Part shown: in pieces, positions 1 to 11,467 of the stretch
How the letters are laid out: every line of letters begins with the position of its first letter
How positions within the stretch are numbered: the first letter of the stretch is position 1
Assembly: GCA_029876055.1 (NCBI GenBank)
Contig: CM056874.1
Location: 5,208,001-5,272,000 of the forward strand
Direction: 5' to 3'
Source: Madurella fahalii
Taxonomy: Eukaryota > Ascomycota > Sordariomycetes > Sordariales
Length of the DNA stretch: 64,000 nucleotides
Position numbers and translations under genes: made by a program
The notes under the pieces: generated by a model
Told to the model about the DNA's origin: nothing
The model's database searches: none
The model's input: the letters and a program-made list of their open reading frames with translations, nothing else

Positions 1-912
1 GTTCCTCCTCTCCCCCAAGGGCATCCGCCTCGACGAGCTCACCCCTCCCGTCCGCGACTCGGTCCTCGCCGTCCTCGAGGCGACCCTCTCTCCGGAGGGG
101 TACGCCAAAGCCGTGGGTGCGATGCGCATTAACGGCTTCCTGGGCGAGCTCGTGAAGGCGCCGCGCGTCTGCAATGAGTTCTCTTACAACTTTGTCCTGT
201 TCGGCCGCCCCTCGGCCTCGGCGCCCTGGGGCTTCTCCTTCTACGGCCACCACCTCTGCCTCAACGTGTTCCTGTACAAGACCCAGGCCGTCATCTCCCC
301 CTGGTTCACGGGCGCCGAGCCCAACTTGATCGACGCCGGGCTGCACCGCGGCACGCGCATCCTCGAGGAGGAGGAGCGGCTCGGCCTGCGCCTCATGCAG
401 TCCCTCCCCCCAGCCAGCAGGCCCGCGCCCAGGTGTACAAGCTCCTCCGCGACCCGGCCATGCCCCACGGCCGGTGGAACCACGACGACCAGCGCCACCT
501 GTGCGGCGCCTACCGCGACAACCGCGTGGTGCCGTACGAGGGGATCCTGGTGTCCGACATGGACGCGCAGCAGCGCGGGCTGGTGATGGCCATCCTGGAG
601 CAGTACCTGCTCTATCTCCCCGCCCGGGCGCGCGGGGTCCGGCTGGCGCAGATCGAGGCGTGGTACCACGAGACGTACTTCTGCTGGATCGGCGGCTTCG
701 GCGACCAGGACCCCTTCTACTACCGCCTGCAGAGCCCCGTGGTGATCGTCGAGTTTGATCACCACTCCGGCGTCTTCCTGACGAACAAGGAGCCGGCCAA
801 GTTTCATATACATACCCTCTTGAGGACCCCGAATGGCGGGGATTATGGCATGGCCTTGAGGCCGTTGGTGGAGGGGATGGAGCAGGAGTTTGTGTGGGAG
901 GGTGAGAGGTGA
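1..912 (+). CDS. DUF3500 family protein, C-terminal part, apparent -1 frameshift
   Basis: The gene enters from the left edge, so its start is outside the window. Translation runs in one frame from base 2 to about 411, through family-typical segments such as YNFVLFGRPSA, FYGHHLCLNVF and ILEEEERLGLRLMQSL. It then continues in another frame from about 412 (SQQARAQVYKLLRDPAMPHG) to the TGA at 910-912. Both halves align with one continuous DUF3500 protein, and the break falls in a run of six C after LMQSL. One more C would join them, so either the allele lost a base or the assembly has a homopolymer error. A real intron is unlikely, since no usable donor and acceptor pair sits at the junction. The family's biochemical function is not established, although GHH-type histidines are conserved. 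The stop lies 182 bp from the convergent MED16 stop. Confidence 0.8.
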
Positions 913-1094
913 GTGGGGTGAGCCCAAGCAAGTAACGGCTATGGTATATATAAACTTCTATTTTCTTCGCTGTCGCGCGCGGCTCTTCTTTTTCTTGCTA
1001 TATATGGCGTTGTTCGAACTTTGAATTAGTCGCGGTGGCATTCGCTTGCGTATGCCGCGTCCTTGGATCCCCAACATTCAAACCGAATGAACCT

Positions 1095-4000
1095 TTACGA
1101 CCCCTTGGGCAACAACCCCCAGTTCCCTCCGCACGAGCACTTCCTCTGCTGCGCCAGCACAAACGTGAAGCCAGGCCGCTGGCCGAAGATGTCTTCCATG
1201 ACGGATGCGCAGCGCACGCAGCGGCGCCACTGCGGGCCGCTGCCGCTGCCGCTTCCGTTTCCGTTCTTGTTGCCATTGCCTCCCTCATCGCCGCCGGCGA
1301 CACCGCTCCCTTGCGTCACGCCGCTCCTCGCCGGCAACCCCTCAATACCGTTCTTCGCCACCCCATTGACGTGGTCATCAGGAGTCTTGGACTGCGGCCC
1401 GCTGGTCAGCTCAACCCGCTTGAACACATCAATGTACCTCCGGGCCGCTTTTCTGACGGCCAGACTCCTCGGGTCGTCCTCGACCTCGAGCAGGTCGTAG
1501 CTGGCGAAATACAGCTTGGCCGGGTCCGTCTGGTTGCGGAAGGCCGGCAGGCTGACGGTGAAGAACTTGAGCAACACCTCGCGCAGGGTCGGCGGCGGGT
1601 TGGCGGCCAGCAGCATGCCCAGCTCGCAGTGCGTCTGCGCGTTCTTCATGAACTGCTCGTTGCGCTGCTGCTGCTGCTGCTCGGTGACGCCCTGGCCCGG
1701 CTTCAGTCTCTCCAGGACACCCGACAGGTTCGTGTGGTATGCCGCCTGGATGTCCTTGCCCAGGCTGCCCAGGAGATGGTCGAAGGCCTCGACGTTGACG
1801 AGCGTCTGCGAGACGGCCCGCTGCAGCTTCAGGTAGGCTTGGTAGAGGGCTGGGTGTGTGCTCGAGCCGGTGGCGGCGGCGGCGGCGGCGCTGGGATCCA
1901 TGGCTTGTTGGTGTTTCTGCGCCTCATAGTGAAGCCTAGCTTTCTCGCTCACGGCCCCGAGGTGCGCCAGTCGGCGGCATGCAGCCGACAGGAATCCCCG
2001 CGTGGAGGAGCACAGCAGCATGTGCAGCGAGACGTCATTCCGGGAATGGAGGTAGCCTGCCAGCTCCGAGAAGCGTTTGGGGTCCGAGAGCATGCCAGCG
2101 ACCTCCGGATCGTCGAGCAGTTGGAAGATGCAGTCGGTCAGCCACGACAGCAGATCCACTGCCCACCTCGCGCATCCGGCCAACGCATCCACCACCTCTG
2201 GTTCGTCCAGAGGGCTGAGCTTCTCCCTGAGGTTGGGCGGCGCATTGCTGGCAAGGGTGACGAGTATGACCATATTCCTGACGTTCAAGGCTAGTATGGC
2301 AAACTTGCCGCAAAACGAGCGGGGCTGAAAGTCCCCGTGGAAGCCGAGGTGGTTCATGATGCTGAAGCAGAGCTGTAGGGAAGAGTTTCTGACGAGCTGG
2401 TCGTGATGCGCCTCCTCCGAGTAGTCTACAGGGAACTTGAGCATATTGACGATTTCCCGTATCCAGGCATATGTGAAGTCTGCCGTGGCGGTTAGAAGCA
2501 GTGATCTAGGCTTGGCCCAACGAGACACGCACCTGGCTTCTTCTTGGTCAAAGGGCGCGCGATTGCCAGGATATCGTCATAGTTAGTGTGGTTTCCAGCG
2601 GCGGCTATGGCGAGGCTCAGTGCGGCCAATACTGCGCTTTGCTGAGCTGGAGCCGGGTTAGTGTTGTGAGAGCAGCGTTTCGGAATGGCAAGCGGACACG
2701 TACCACCTTGCAGGGCCATGTTGGGTTCATCTATTGGGTAATGTAGTTTACACCATTTTACAGTCCAGTCTTCGCATATCTGGACAAAGGAGCAGCTTGT
2801 AGGTGAGAAGGCTATTTGAAGACCTGGGAAGTAACTGGGTCAGCAGCGCCCAAAGAACCGCCGCAGCCGGCCAGGGAGGAGGCTCACATGGGGTATCATT
2901 GACAAAGTGGAAGCCAGCTTGAAGCGGGCTCATGATGCTGCTGGGGTTTAGCCCGTTGTACACTTCGTTCATTGTGAAACGGTCCCGGTACTGAACGGAA
3001 CCGTCACTAAAGGCAAAGCAGAGGATCCTGCCAAGCTGTATCGTGTGGACGGCCATGACAATTTTCGGTATTATTATGGGGTCGAGCTTACGTAGACGGG
3101 TCATGTTCTGGAAGTATGGTTAGCCACAGTTCGCGATAGCCATCACGGATACGCACTGGAGGGGCGTGTCCGGCTCCGTTCTTGGATCCTAGCTGTTCAA
3201 ACGCTGAATGGAGCGACTGCGGCTGATCGCTTGCCACTTCCCAGCGATCAATGATGCTCTGGCACTCCTGATGGTAAGGAGAGGAGTCATTCGGGATATA
3301 TGACCGCACTGTCAGAACTACGGCAGGGGCAACTTGCCCCTGCGCCTCTGGCGCAGAAGGGAGGATCTCGACGTGGGAGAGCTGAGCCATGGATGTGTCT
3401 ATGGCTGACTCGCTGGGCCCGTGCTGGAACCAGCTGGTAACGGCCACATGGCTCTCTCGAAGAGACGGTCTCAGGGTCAAACTGCCGGGCGGCACCTGTC
3501 TATCGACCTGGGGCAGACCCCACTGGATATTAACCCGAACAACCCTCAGTTGTTTCGAGGCGGTGGCGAGGGCGATCAAAAGCGTATCTAACCAGCTGTG
3601 TTAGGCTGACTGTGTGACGGGTGGGTGGGAGAGGCGAGGTCCCCCCCACCACCTCTTGTTCGGGCGCATACTTACTCATATCTGAGCACAAGGATGCGTG
3701 GGTTATTAAGTCATCCGAAGATGTTACACTCTCGAGCTCAAGGGCGGTCTCTTCGATCCGGTTGTTGTTTTGCGAGAAGAAGAGCTTGAGGAAGCCATTC
3801 GTCGTGATGCACAGTAGAGCACTCTTGCCAGGATTGGGATGCCACGGGCCATAGGCCGGGTAAACTTTTTGGTCATACCTGTACTCGGACTGCATCCAGA
3901 TGGCGGGTCCGTGGATACCGTGGAGCTGTGGCCAGTGTGAGAAAAAAGGGGACCGATATCAATTACGGAGAGAGACACAGTACTTGCCTGCCTGCTCGGA

Positions 4001-4635
4001 TGCACTCCCAGGGGCAACCAGTAGCAGCCGACGATGGCGTGGAGATCATCAACGGGGTCGGCGTCCCAGCGGCGAGCGAGGTAGCCACGGTTGAGGGTGA
4101 TGGAGAAGGTCAGAATGGTGAGGCGGCCGAGGGCGTCGATGACGGCGAGGTCAGGAGTAGTCGTCGGGGACCAGGCGAGGTGGACGAACGGGGCGCCGGC
4201 CGAGGCCAGAGAAAGGCTGGATGAAGAAGGGGTGGGCCCGGGGGAGGGGCCCTGCGAGACGGCGGACCAGGGACTCGGCTCGCTCATGTCCCAGTCGCCG
4301 TCGTCGGGGTTGCAGCGGATGAAGCGCAGGTCGATGGACATGGCATCCTTGGAGATGGCGGCGATAGTGCCCTGGCGCGACCAGGCAATTCCCTGGCAGC
4401 AACCGCGGGTGCGCAGCTCGTCAAGGCGCTGCTGGAGCGGCTTGCTCGGCGGTGGCCGGGCTGGCAGGCTGGCGAGGGCGCTGTCCATGACGGGGTCCCC
4501 GAACAGGTCGACCTCGTCCAGTGCCATGGCACTGTCGATGCCTCGCATCCCCTGGATCCCCTGGATCCCCGGCATGCCTGCATCGACATTCATGGCGTCT
4601 CCGTCTAAGAGGAGCGACATGTCGTGGGTCGCCAT
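1095..4635 (-). CDS. med16: Mediator of RNA polymerase II transcription subunit 16 (MED16/Sin4)
   Basis: This is a subunit of the Mediator tail module, which links transcription activators to RNA polymerase II in the nucleus. Seven exons in transcript order are 4635-3988, 3925-3676, 3587-3157, 3107-2888, 2823-2704, 2646-2533 and 2479-1095, giving about 1055 residues. The N-terminal half shows the MED16 beta-propeller signature (RRWDADPVDDLHAIVGCYWL, AYGPWHPNPGKSALLC, SQNNNRIEETALELESV, CFAFSDGSVQYRDRF). The middle has YSEEAHHDQLVRNSSLQ, and a short poly-Gln run follows. The C-terminus carries the characteristic WRRCVRCASVMED and CSCGG cysteine segment, at residues ~1012-1055. Phases agree at all six introns. 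Intron 1 (3926-3987) is best read as GC-AG (CAG/GCAAGT), because the only nearby GT donor would break the frame. The N-terminus has a small GIQGIQGMRGI repeat. Family identification is firm; the exact start could instead be the Met six residues in. Confidence 0.95.
3926..3987 (-). other. GC-AG intron 1 of MED16
   Basis: On the minus strand exon 1 ends CAG and the intron begins GCAAGT, the usual context of GC donors. It ends CACAG before CTC CAC GGT. Both sides are in phase 0 and give a smooth MED16 protein (GVHPSRQ then LHGIHGPAIW). A GT donor three to four bases further on would leave phase 1 and does not fit this acceptor. Confidence 0.8.
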
Positions 4636-6789
4636 TCCGCGGCGGCGCTACGGCGCTACGGCTAGGCTGTTGCAGTCTCGCCCTGCGGATCCTAGACCCG
4701 ACGCCAGTCGCCCGACCGCTGGGTCTAGAAGCGGAGAGGAATGCACCTAATTATGCAGTGTGTGGGGGTATTATACAGCAACGACTTGGGCGTGTTGAAA
4801 CGACGGCGGGTAGCCACACTCAAGAGTTCAACAAGTTGTCCGGAAGCGACCGATAGCGAGGATTAGACACGGTGTCTGATCAGCCGTCCGGCCCATACCG
4901 TCTTGTTCCGTAGTGCCAACTCAATGCTAGCGGGCCATGAGCACAGATGTGCCCTAACGCTGAATGCCGCAAGGCTGTCGAGCCATCTTCAACCGTCGCG
5001 AGGCGGGCTGCGAAACCGGGAGCAGGTGGGGCACACTAATCCACCTTTGGGTTTGTTTGGAAGGACGTGGCCCGTGCTGGCGTACTGCCTTGCCGACACC
5101 ACGCCAGCCTCCACTTTTCTGGCCCCGTTCCCACCAGGCCGCCAGTCTAGCAAGATAATTAGTTATAAAGGCTGCCTGATAGGCCTTTAAAGACACAACT
5201 ATTAGTAGGGTTTGATAGCCAAAGCAAATATAACATTCTAAAGCTATTATGGTTTCGGTTGGCTATATAACTATTAACTACCCAATTTCTCGACGACGCA
5301 GTCGCACACTATTCGCGATACTGTACACGTAGAATCTGGTGTTCCAACGGACCAGGTCAACTTCTGGGGACAGTAACTTTAGTTATTTCCAGTGCTGCGA
5401 AGCAGAACCGGCAGGCTGAGAACGACTCCAATGGTGTAAGTGGGATCAGTTCTAGGAGCCGACAACGCTAATTGCGATTCGCGGACTTCTCTCTCTTTCT
5501 AGATTTGTGTTATCATATTTTTGATTATGCGTTGCGATCAGGATTCCGAGCTTTTACTGGTAAAGCAAGTCTCGAGGATGGTGAGTTCAGTCCCTTGCCG
5601 TCTATATGCCTACCACGGCGACCCGAGGCTTTCGTCCACCCTTGGATCTAGGGTAACTCCCTCAATCAAGTCTGGCAGCTGCGTGTCTGGCTATGGCTCC
5701 TGATTCTGGTTTGACAAATGCAACTGCGTGGCGGCATGTGCGCCCCCAAAGGACATTATGACTTTCAAGTAACGGGCGTCAACCCCGGCCTCGAAGCTCC
5801 CCGATGCAACGGTTTCGCCAATGTCATCTGAGCCCTTGATGGAGCAACCGTATTCCCCCCAAATCGCCAGGCAATTTCCGACCCTTTCGAGGAACCTATT
5901 TCGCCCACCTCATTAAGTGGTGTCGTGGTGGTATGCTGCAGCGTCTACGGTAAACTGAGCGAGTCAATGGAGGAGGTGGACAGGCTTGGGCATCGCTGGT
6001 GGTGGCTGCGGTACCTCGTCCCACTGGACGGGAATGCGACCGGTTTCCGTGGCATTACGGGACATTGAACTGTCGGCATTGCTTGTCCGGTCGGCTGCCA
6101 GGACCGAAAACGTGACTCGTATCTTCGATCGCTGTCAGTTCATCTACGAAGGTGAGGACGGAAAACCATCTCCACTCGTGCACCCGTTGGTCGCGACTCG
6201 CCCTTGACTAGTACAGACTATTTTTTTGTAATGAATTCATTTCGTGCTACCTGGAAAACCAATTCCGCTTATATAGCTTACGATAGGAAAGGAGGGAAGA
6301 CAAGCGGAAGACACCTGCATGTGGGCTTGAAGCACTCTCCGTTATAAACCATGTTAATTAGCAGTAATTGACTAACATTGCAATGATGTCTCGAGTCCTG
6401 AAGAACGCCAATGCCGTTTGTGTTGTGCTGTGGAGGAACCTTGAGACCCCTGTCTTTCGGACCGGGCCCCGTTCCAGTCTGTCGGGTCCAAAGAGATGAT
6501 CACATGACGCTACACCCCCTAATATTTGTACACTACTTCCCCTGCCCGGTCCAAGAACCCCGACCGCAGTGGCGCTTCAGAGAAGCAATGCTGCAGTGTG
6601 ACGAGGATAGATGTTCTGTGCCTGCGTTTCATGTTTCCATTGCGATGCGGTCCTCCCCCGACGCGAGTGTTCCGTAGGGATTTTTCTGCGGGCGGCCCAT
6701 TGTCGCTCCCCCAGTGTTTCGTCAAGCATCATCCTTGCACAATCTTCGCCAGACACGCACCACAACCCAGCATCAGACAAATATCACAG
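4636..6789. other. Gene-poor intergenic region, lower GC, no intact gene
   Basis: This holds the MED16 5' flank, then sequence visibly more AT-rich than the gene blocks around it (for example 5155-5290 and 6210-6400). There are only short, stop-interrupted frames. A few short stretches around 5740-6200 look protein-like, but I could not assign them to a family. The part just before 6790 may contain frameshifted N-terminal remnants of the synthetase relic that follows; the segment near 6720-6790 resembles the DIFGRT region of that enzyme in an altered frame. Confidence 0.6.
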
Positions 6790-7962
6790 GTCATTTTCCT
6801 GAAGCTGAACAAAAACGACTTCTTGAAGGCGCGGATGATGACCCAGCTCTATTGCGAGGCACACCGTGCGTTCCTTGCTGACCGCTTCATCGAAGGCGAG
6901 TGCCCTCTTTGTAGTTACGTGGATGCCCGCGGTGACCAGTGCGACCTCTGTGGCAGTCTGTTGGGGCCACTCGAGCTCATACGACCACGATGCAAAAATT
7001 GACACCTTTTTTTTCACATTAAATACGAAATAGACCAAGCACATATTCCTGGAATTGGATAAGCTGCAACCGGAAAACAGACGGCTTCTTCCAAGAGGCG
7101 GCTACGAAAGGCGGTTGGTCGAGCAACGGGAAGTCTATCACTGCGGGCTGGCTCAAGGAAGGATTACACCCCGTGAAGTATCACATGAGATATGTGATGG
7201 AGAACGGCAGTTTCCCTACCAGACTACGACAAAAAAGTCATATACTCATAGTTCGATGCTTGCATTAGTTACGTATCCATCACGGCCTGCTATACTGAGC
7301 GTTGGCAGCAATGGTGGCGAAATCCAGATAACGTCCAGTTGCGTCAAATCATCGGAAGGGACAAATGTTGTCTTCCATTCCGTAATCTTTCCTGCTACCA
7401 AAGATTGGCACAAGAGAGACTTGGAGCAAACTACACCATCTCTCCACGACAATTACCTGGCTGACGAGAGTGGAAAGTTCTCCAAATCGCAGGATATCGG
7501 CGTGTTTGGAGATTCTGTGCGGAAAGAAGAAGTCAACGGGTACCTCGCACAATACATCAAGGAACTCGATGCTGTCACACTCCGTGCCGGTTTGTCCACC
7601 GTTCTCCAGATCGCTTGTGCGGTAATTCGTTCCTCCAGTCGAACAAGTCGATAGTAATCTCGACGCGAACGAACTTTCAAAATGCGCGGCTGTCATCGGC
7701 CTGGCCATCAACCTAGCCCACCTCCTCGCCGCTCCCCTGGCACCGCACATGCCCGAAACAGCGGAATCGATCAATGTACAGCTGCGGGCCGACCCACTCG
7801 CGATCCCAGATCGCTGGGCGGCAGACTCCGTTAGACCGGGCTATGAGATTGGACAAGCCGAGCACCTGTTCCATCGGATTAACCCTGAGAGAGCGTAAGA
7901 ATGGCGCCAAATGTTTGGCAGCGAAGAGGCCCAGAAGGGCAATGAGGAGGAAGCTGTCATGA
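6790..7962 (+). pseudogene. Decayed cytosolic methionyl-tRNA synthetase copy
   Basis: Pieces of MetRS appear in the right order but in different frames. 6793-7002 encodes IFLKLNKNDFL, LADRFIEGECPLC and DARGDQCDLCG, the zinc-binding insertion, then a stop. 7113-7160 encodes GWSSNGKSITAGWLKEGLHP in another frame. 7219-7350 encodes PDYDKKVIY, an in-frame TAG at 7249-7251 where the family has Trp, then FDACISYVSIT and WWRNPDNVQLRQ. About 7360-7620 gives NVVFHSVIFPATK, then NYLADESGKFSKS, which contains the class I KMSKS-type loop, then GVFGDSV. The text then jumps straight to EVNGYLAQYIKELDAV, skipping roughly 80 codons of the anticodon-binding domain that real enzymes have. 7659-7962 encodes INLAHLLAAPLAPHMPETAESI and further conserved sequence, with a TAA at 7896-7898. 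The HIGH-containing N-terminus is not recognisable. At least four frame changes, two internal stops and a deletion mean it cannot make an enzyme. The functional gene must be elsewhere. Confidence 0.88.
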
Positions 7963-9413
7963 AGGCCCAACCCCACGGCAAAATCTGGGCCCAGTCCCGA
8001 GCTGGGTCCCGCTTTAGTTCAACCCGAAGCGAGTTAATGCGCCCCAGACGAGGCCTCAGTCCGCTCGCAGTGCATGATGTGCCGTGAGAGCTTCGGATTT
8101 GATTTTGGGGCTTCATTTCTTCTCGGCCGAGGTCAATGAGTGTTTGAGGGAGCAAGTAGTTTTAATGTATTCTGTCTGTTCTCGGCAGCCCTTAATGATC
8201 TTAACATGTGGAGGCCCCTTCTCCACATATGCCTTGGCAGATAGTGTAGCATCTTGATACCGCATTTGCAGATCAGGTCATGTTTGATCGCCAGCACGTG
8301 ACTTCCGACCCCCATGTTAACCAACAGAATCCCATCTCAACGAAACAACCCACCAATGTTTCCTAGGAAAAAAGGTGGTTAGATAAGATCCAGCTGCTTT
8401 TGTTATAGACTTGTTTCGCAATTTTCTGTACCAGAATTGCTTCTTCTGCCGGGTATGGACTGCGCTCACAAGCAAACCAGCATGATACTGTACCGTGGAT
8501 CTTGTGCTGCAGCTCAGCTTCATTGTTTTCCCACGGCGTCGAGGGTCCGGATAAGCCTTGGGATTGGCTAAAGGCATAGCCCCGGAGCCAATTTGCTCCG
8601 TAAGTGCCTCGCACTGTAATTTTCAGCAAGTTGCATGGTACCGAAGCAATTGGTGGTGGGTGAGAAGCTTGCAGCATGACAGAATGACCAAATGCTGCCG
8701 TCTGGGACTGCGAAGAGCAACGCAGGATTTCCGGGCCAGCCATGTGGACGCTGGCGCAGCTGCCCAACCAAGGACTCGAGATACGTTAGCCAGGCACCGC
8801 TGTCCAGTCAAGTTGAGACCCGCATTCGCAATCTGGAGCCGTCACCGCCAATTGTAGCTCAGAGAAGAGGCAGTTCCCGATTGCGAGCGTGTTGCTGTTG
8901 CCCGACCAGTTGGCGGTGGATAATGCGGGACAGCCGAGCCGTTGATTTCTGGGGCAACGGCCTGAGCAGATGTTTGGTTCAGGCCCCCACTGCAGCTCGA
9001 GGCCAGGGCTCTGCCAGGGCTCTGCCAATGGCCAACTCGCATCTTCCCCCTTGCCGCGGGCGTTCTGACAAAGGACGTCAACTGGCTTCGGCAACCATGC
9101 CCAGCCCGCAGTAAGATTTCGTACCCGCCTTGTCCTTCAACCACCTTCTTTTCTCCCATTTCTGCACCCGCGACGCGTGAACACGAGCCCTGGGCCGCCA
9201 TTCATTTTTCGAACGCGACTGAGTTCAGCTCTCGGACCAAGGAGCAGTGCCAGGGGAAAAGAAGAAAGGAAAATTGAGTCCTATGTCAATCATGATATAA
9301 CACATAACAGCCTTCGCGAACCCTTCTCGACAACAACCCTTCGAGCCTTCGGTTGCTGCGCAATTCTGGTTCTAGGTGTGCCAGTGTGCTCGCGCCGAGC
9401 CTAAACCGCAACC
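7963..9413. other. Intergenic region upstream of the sirtuin gene
   Basis: I see no protein-family match in either strand. The first ~130 bp may still be degraded 3' sequence of the synthetase relic. The last few hundred bases presumably hold the sirtuin promoter and leader, but I found no element I could name with confidence. Confidence 0.5.
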
Positions 9414-11467
9414 ATGGCGTCTCTACGACCTCCGCCATCCTCTCCGCCTTCCTCTCCGCCGTGCTCTCCGCCGTGCTCTCCGCCGTCCTCTCCGCTGTCG
9501 GTTCTCTCGCAGTCACCCTCTCCTCCCTCCCCGGCGCTGGACGCCTGCAAGCGATACCCTTCGCCCACCTCCAGTGCTGCGACATCTGGCCGCGCGTCGC
9601 CAATCAAGTCTTCGGACATATCAGATTTGACCGACGAGATCCGAGTGCGGACTGACGGGCCTCCGCCGCCGAAGCGGCGTCGCATCGCGGCGCCTCCAAA
9701 ACCCCGCACAACCGCCTACGTCGACCTTGAGAACCGTGGCGAGGAGGAAGAGGAGTCCCTGGGAAGACTGCTGTCAGCTTTGAGAAAAAAGAAAAAGATC
9801 GTGGTAATCGCGGGTGCCGGCATCTCCGTGTCCGCCGGGAGTACGTTTCTGCCCCCGTGAAGAGCCGCCAAACTCGGTCTCCTAATGCGTTTTTCCTAGT
9901 TCCCGACTTCCGCTCGTCGACCGGCCTGTTTGCGACGCTCCGCGAGCAGCACAAACTCAAGGCATCTGGCAAGCATCTATTTGACGCGTCCGTGTATAAG
10001 CATGATTCATCAACCGAATCCTTCCACACCATGGTCCGCGAGCTCGCCCAGATGACGTCCACGGCCAAGCCGACGCCATTCCACCACATGCTGGCTTCTA
10101 TCGCCGCCGAAGGCCGGCTCATGCGCATGTACAGCCAAAATATCGACACTCTAGACACGCAGATGCCGCCCCTCTCAACAACGGTCCCTCTGAACACCAA
10201 GGGCCCCTGGCCAACCACCATCCAGCTCCACGGAGGCCTTGAAAAGATGGTGTGCACAAAATGCGGCCACCTGGAGCCCTTCAACGCGTCACTGTTCCAA
10301 GGCCCCGAACCACCGCTGTGCGAGAAGTGCAAGGAGCAGGATCAGGTGCGGACCGCTTTCGCGGGGAAACGGAGTCATGGGATTGGCAGGCTACGTCCGA
10401 GGATCGTGCTTTACAACGAGTATAACCCCGACGAAGAAGCCATCGGCAACGTTTCCAAGGCCGACCTGCGCAGAGTTCCCGATGCCGTCATTGTGGTGGG
10501 CACAAGCCTGAAGATCCCGGGGGTGCGGAGGATAGTCAAGGAGATGTGTCAGTTGACCAGGAGCAGACGGGATGGCCTCACCGCCTGGATCAACCTCGAC
10601 CCGGAGCCGCAGAGCGTCGAGTTCAAGGACTGCTGGGACCTTGTCATCCGGGGGAAATGCGACGACATCGCCGAGCTGGTCAACCTACCACCCTGGGACC
10701 AGCAAGATATTGGAGATAGGGAGTCCTATATGGTCACTGGTGACGAGCAAAAGGAGAAACAGCTCGCAGCTAGCCTGCATCGCGATCGGATCGACGTGCT
10801 CCTTGAACGCAAGCGGAAGGGCAGCGCCGAAGAGGAGGGCTTTGCGTCTTCCCAGTCCCAGGAGGTGCAGACGCCCGGGGACCGGAAGTCCAAACTCGCC
10901 GAGCAAGGGGGCATGCCCACGCCGAGCGCGAGCCCCAGGGTCCGGAGCCCGCTTCCTATGGCCAACCTCATGGCTAAGGGCAAAACCAAACAGAGCACGC
11001 TCGCGTTTGGTAGCCAGCAGCCGGCATCCGCCCCGGCACAAAAGCCGGCGCCCAGCAAGCGGAAACCACGACAGCCAAAGAAGGAGCCAGCCAAGCCCAA
11101 GAACCGCCTCGACCAGACGTTCAAGACCACCAAGACCCTCACTGTCAGAGACGTCAAGACCCCGCGCAAGCAACTGGCGCAGGATGCCGACTCTTCAGAC
11201 CTGTCCTCTCCTATCGACCTGCCCAGCGACTTCCTCGGGCTCCCATCGCTACGCCCGGCAAACAAAATGCACAAACCTGCCCCGCTCACAGTTCCCCCGC
11301 CGCCGGAAGAAGGCGACTTAAACGGCGCTTGGGGGACGGCAAGTCCTCCGCGGACACCCACAACAACAACAACAGCCGCCACGGAATTTGCTGCTGCCGC
11401 CGTGACCACGGCTGGGACGATTTCCCCGACGTCCAAACCACGGAGTATGGGGCATCTTATTGGCTAA
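9414..11467 (+). CDS. Class I sirtuin, HST3/HST4-type NAD-dependent histone deacetylase
   Basis: This NAD-dependent protein deacetylase resembles the fungal HST3/HST4 group, which removes H3K56 acetylation in the nucleus. Two exons, 9414-9840 and 9900-11467, encode 664 residues; the 59-nt intron (GTACGT to CCTAG) splits an Ile codon inside the NAD-binding motif. Motifs are VVIAGAGISVSAGIPDFR (residues ~131-148), SQNIDTLD, the catalytic HGG (His ~253), two zinc CxxC pairs (CTKC ~261-264, CEKC ~283-286), RPRIVLYNEYNP and VGTSLKIPGVRR. The C-terminal third is long, basic and low in complexity, as in HST3/4 relatives. The N-terminus is Ser/Pro-rich because of five copies of a 12-bp unit. The start is the first ATG (ACCATGG) before continuous coding sequence. 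HST3/4 rather than SIR2 is inferred from the non-conserved flanks and core wording. Confidence 0.92.
9438..9497 (+). repeat. 12-bp tandem repeat coding for Ser-Pro-Pro units
   Basis: Five near-identical 12-bp units (consensus TCCTCTCCGCCG, some TGCTCTCCGCCG) sit in frame in the sirtuin N-terminus and encode SSPP/CSPP repeats. Length change by whole units would keep the frame. Confidence 0.9.

Noticed and set aside
1035..2294. Long plus-strand frame opposite MED16
   Set aside because: It is the antisense of a well-conserved coding exon and has no family resemblance; GC-rich codons on one strand suppress stops on the other.
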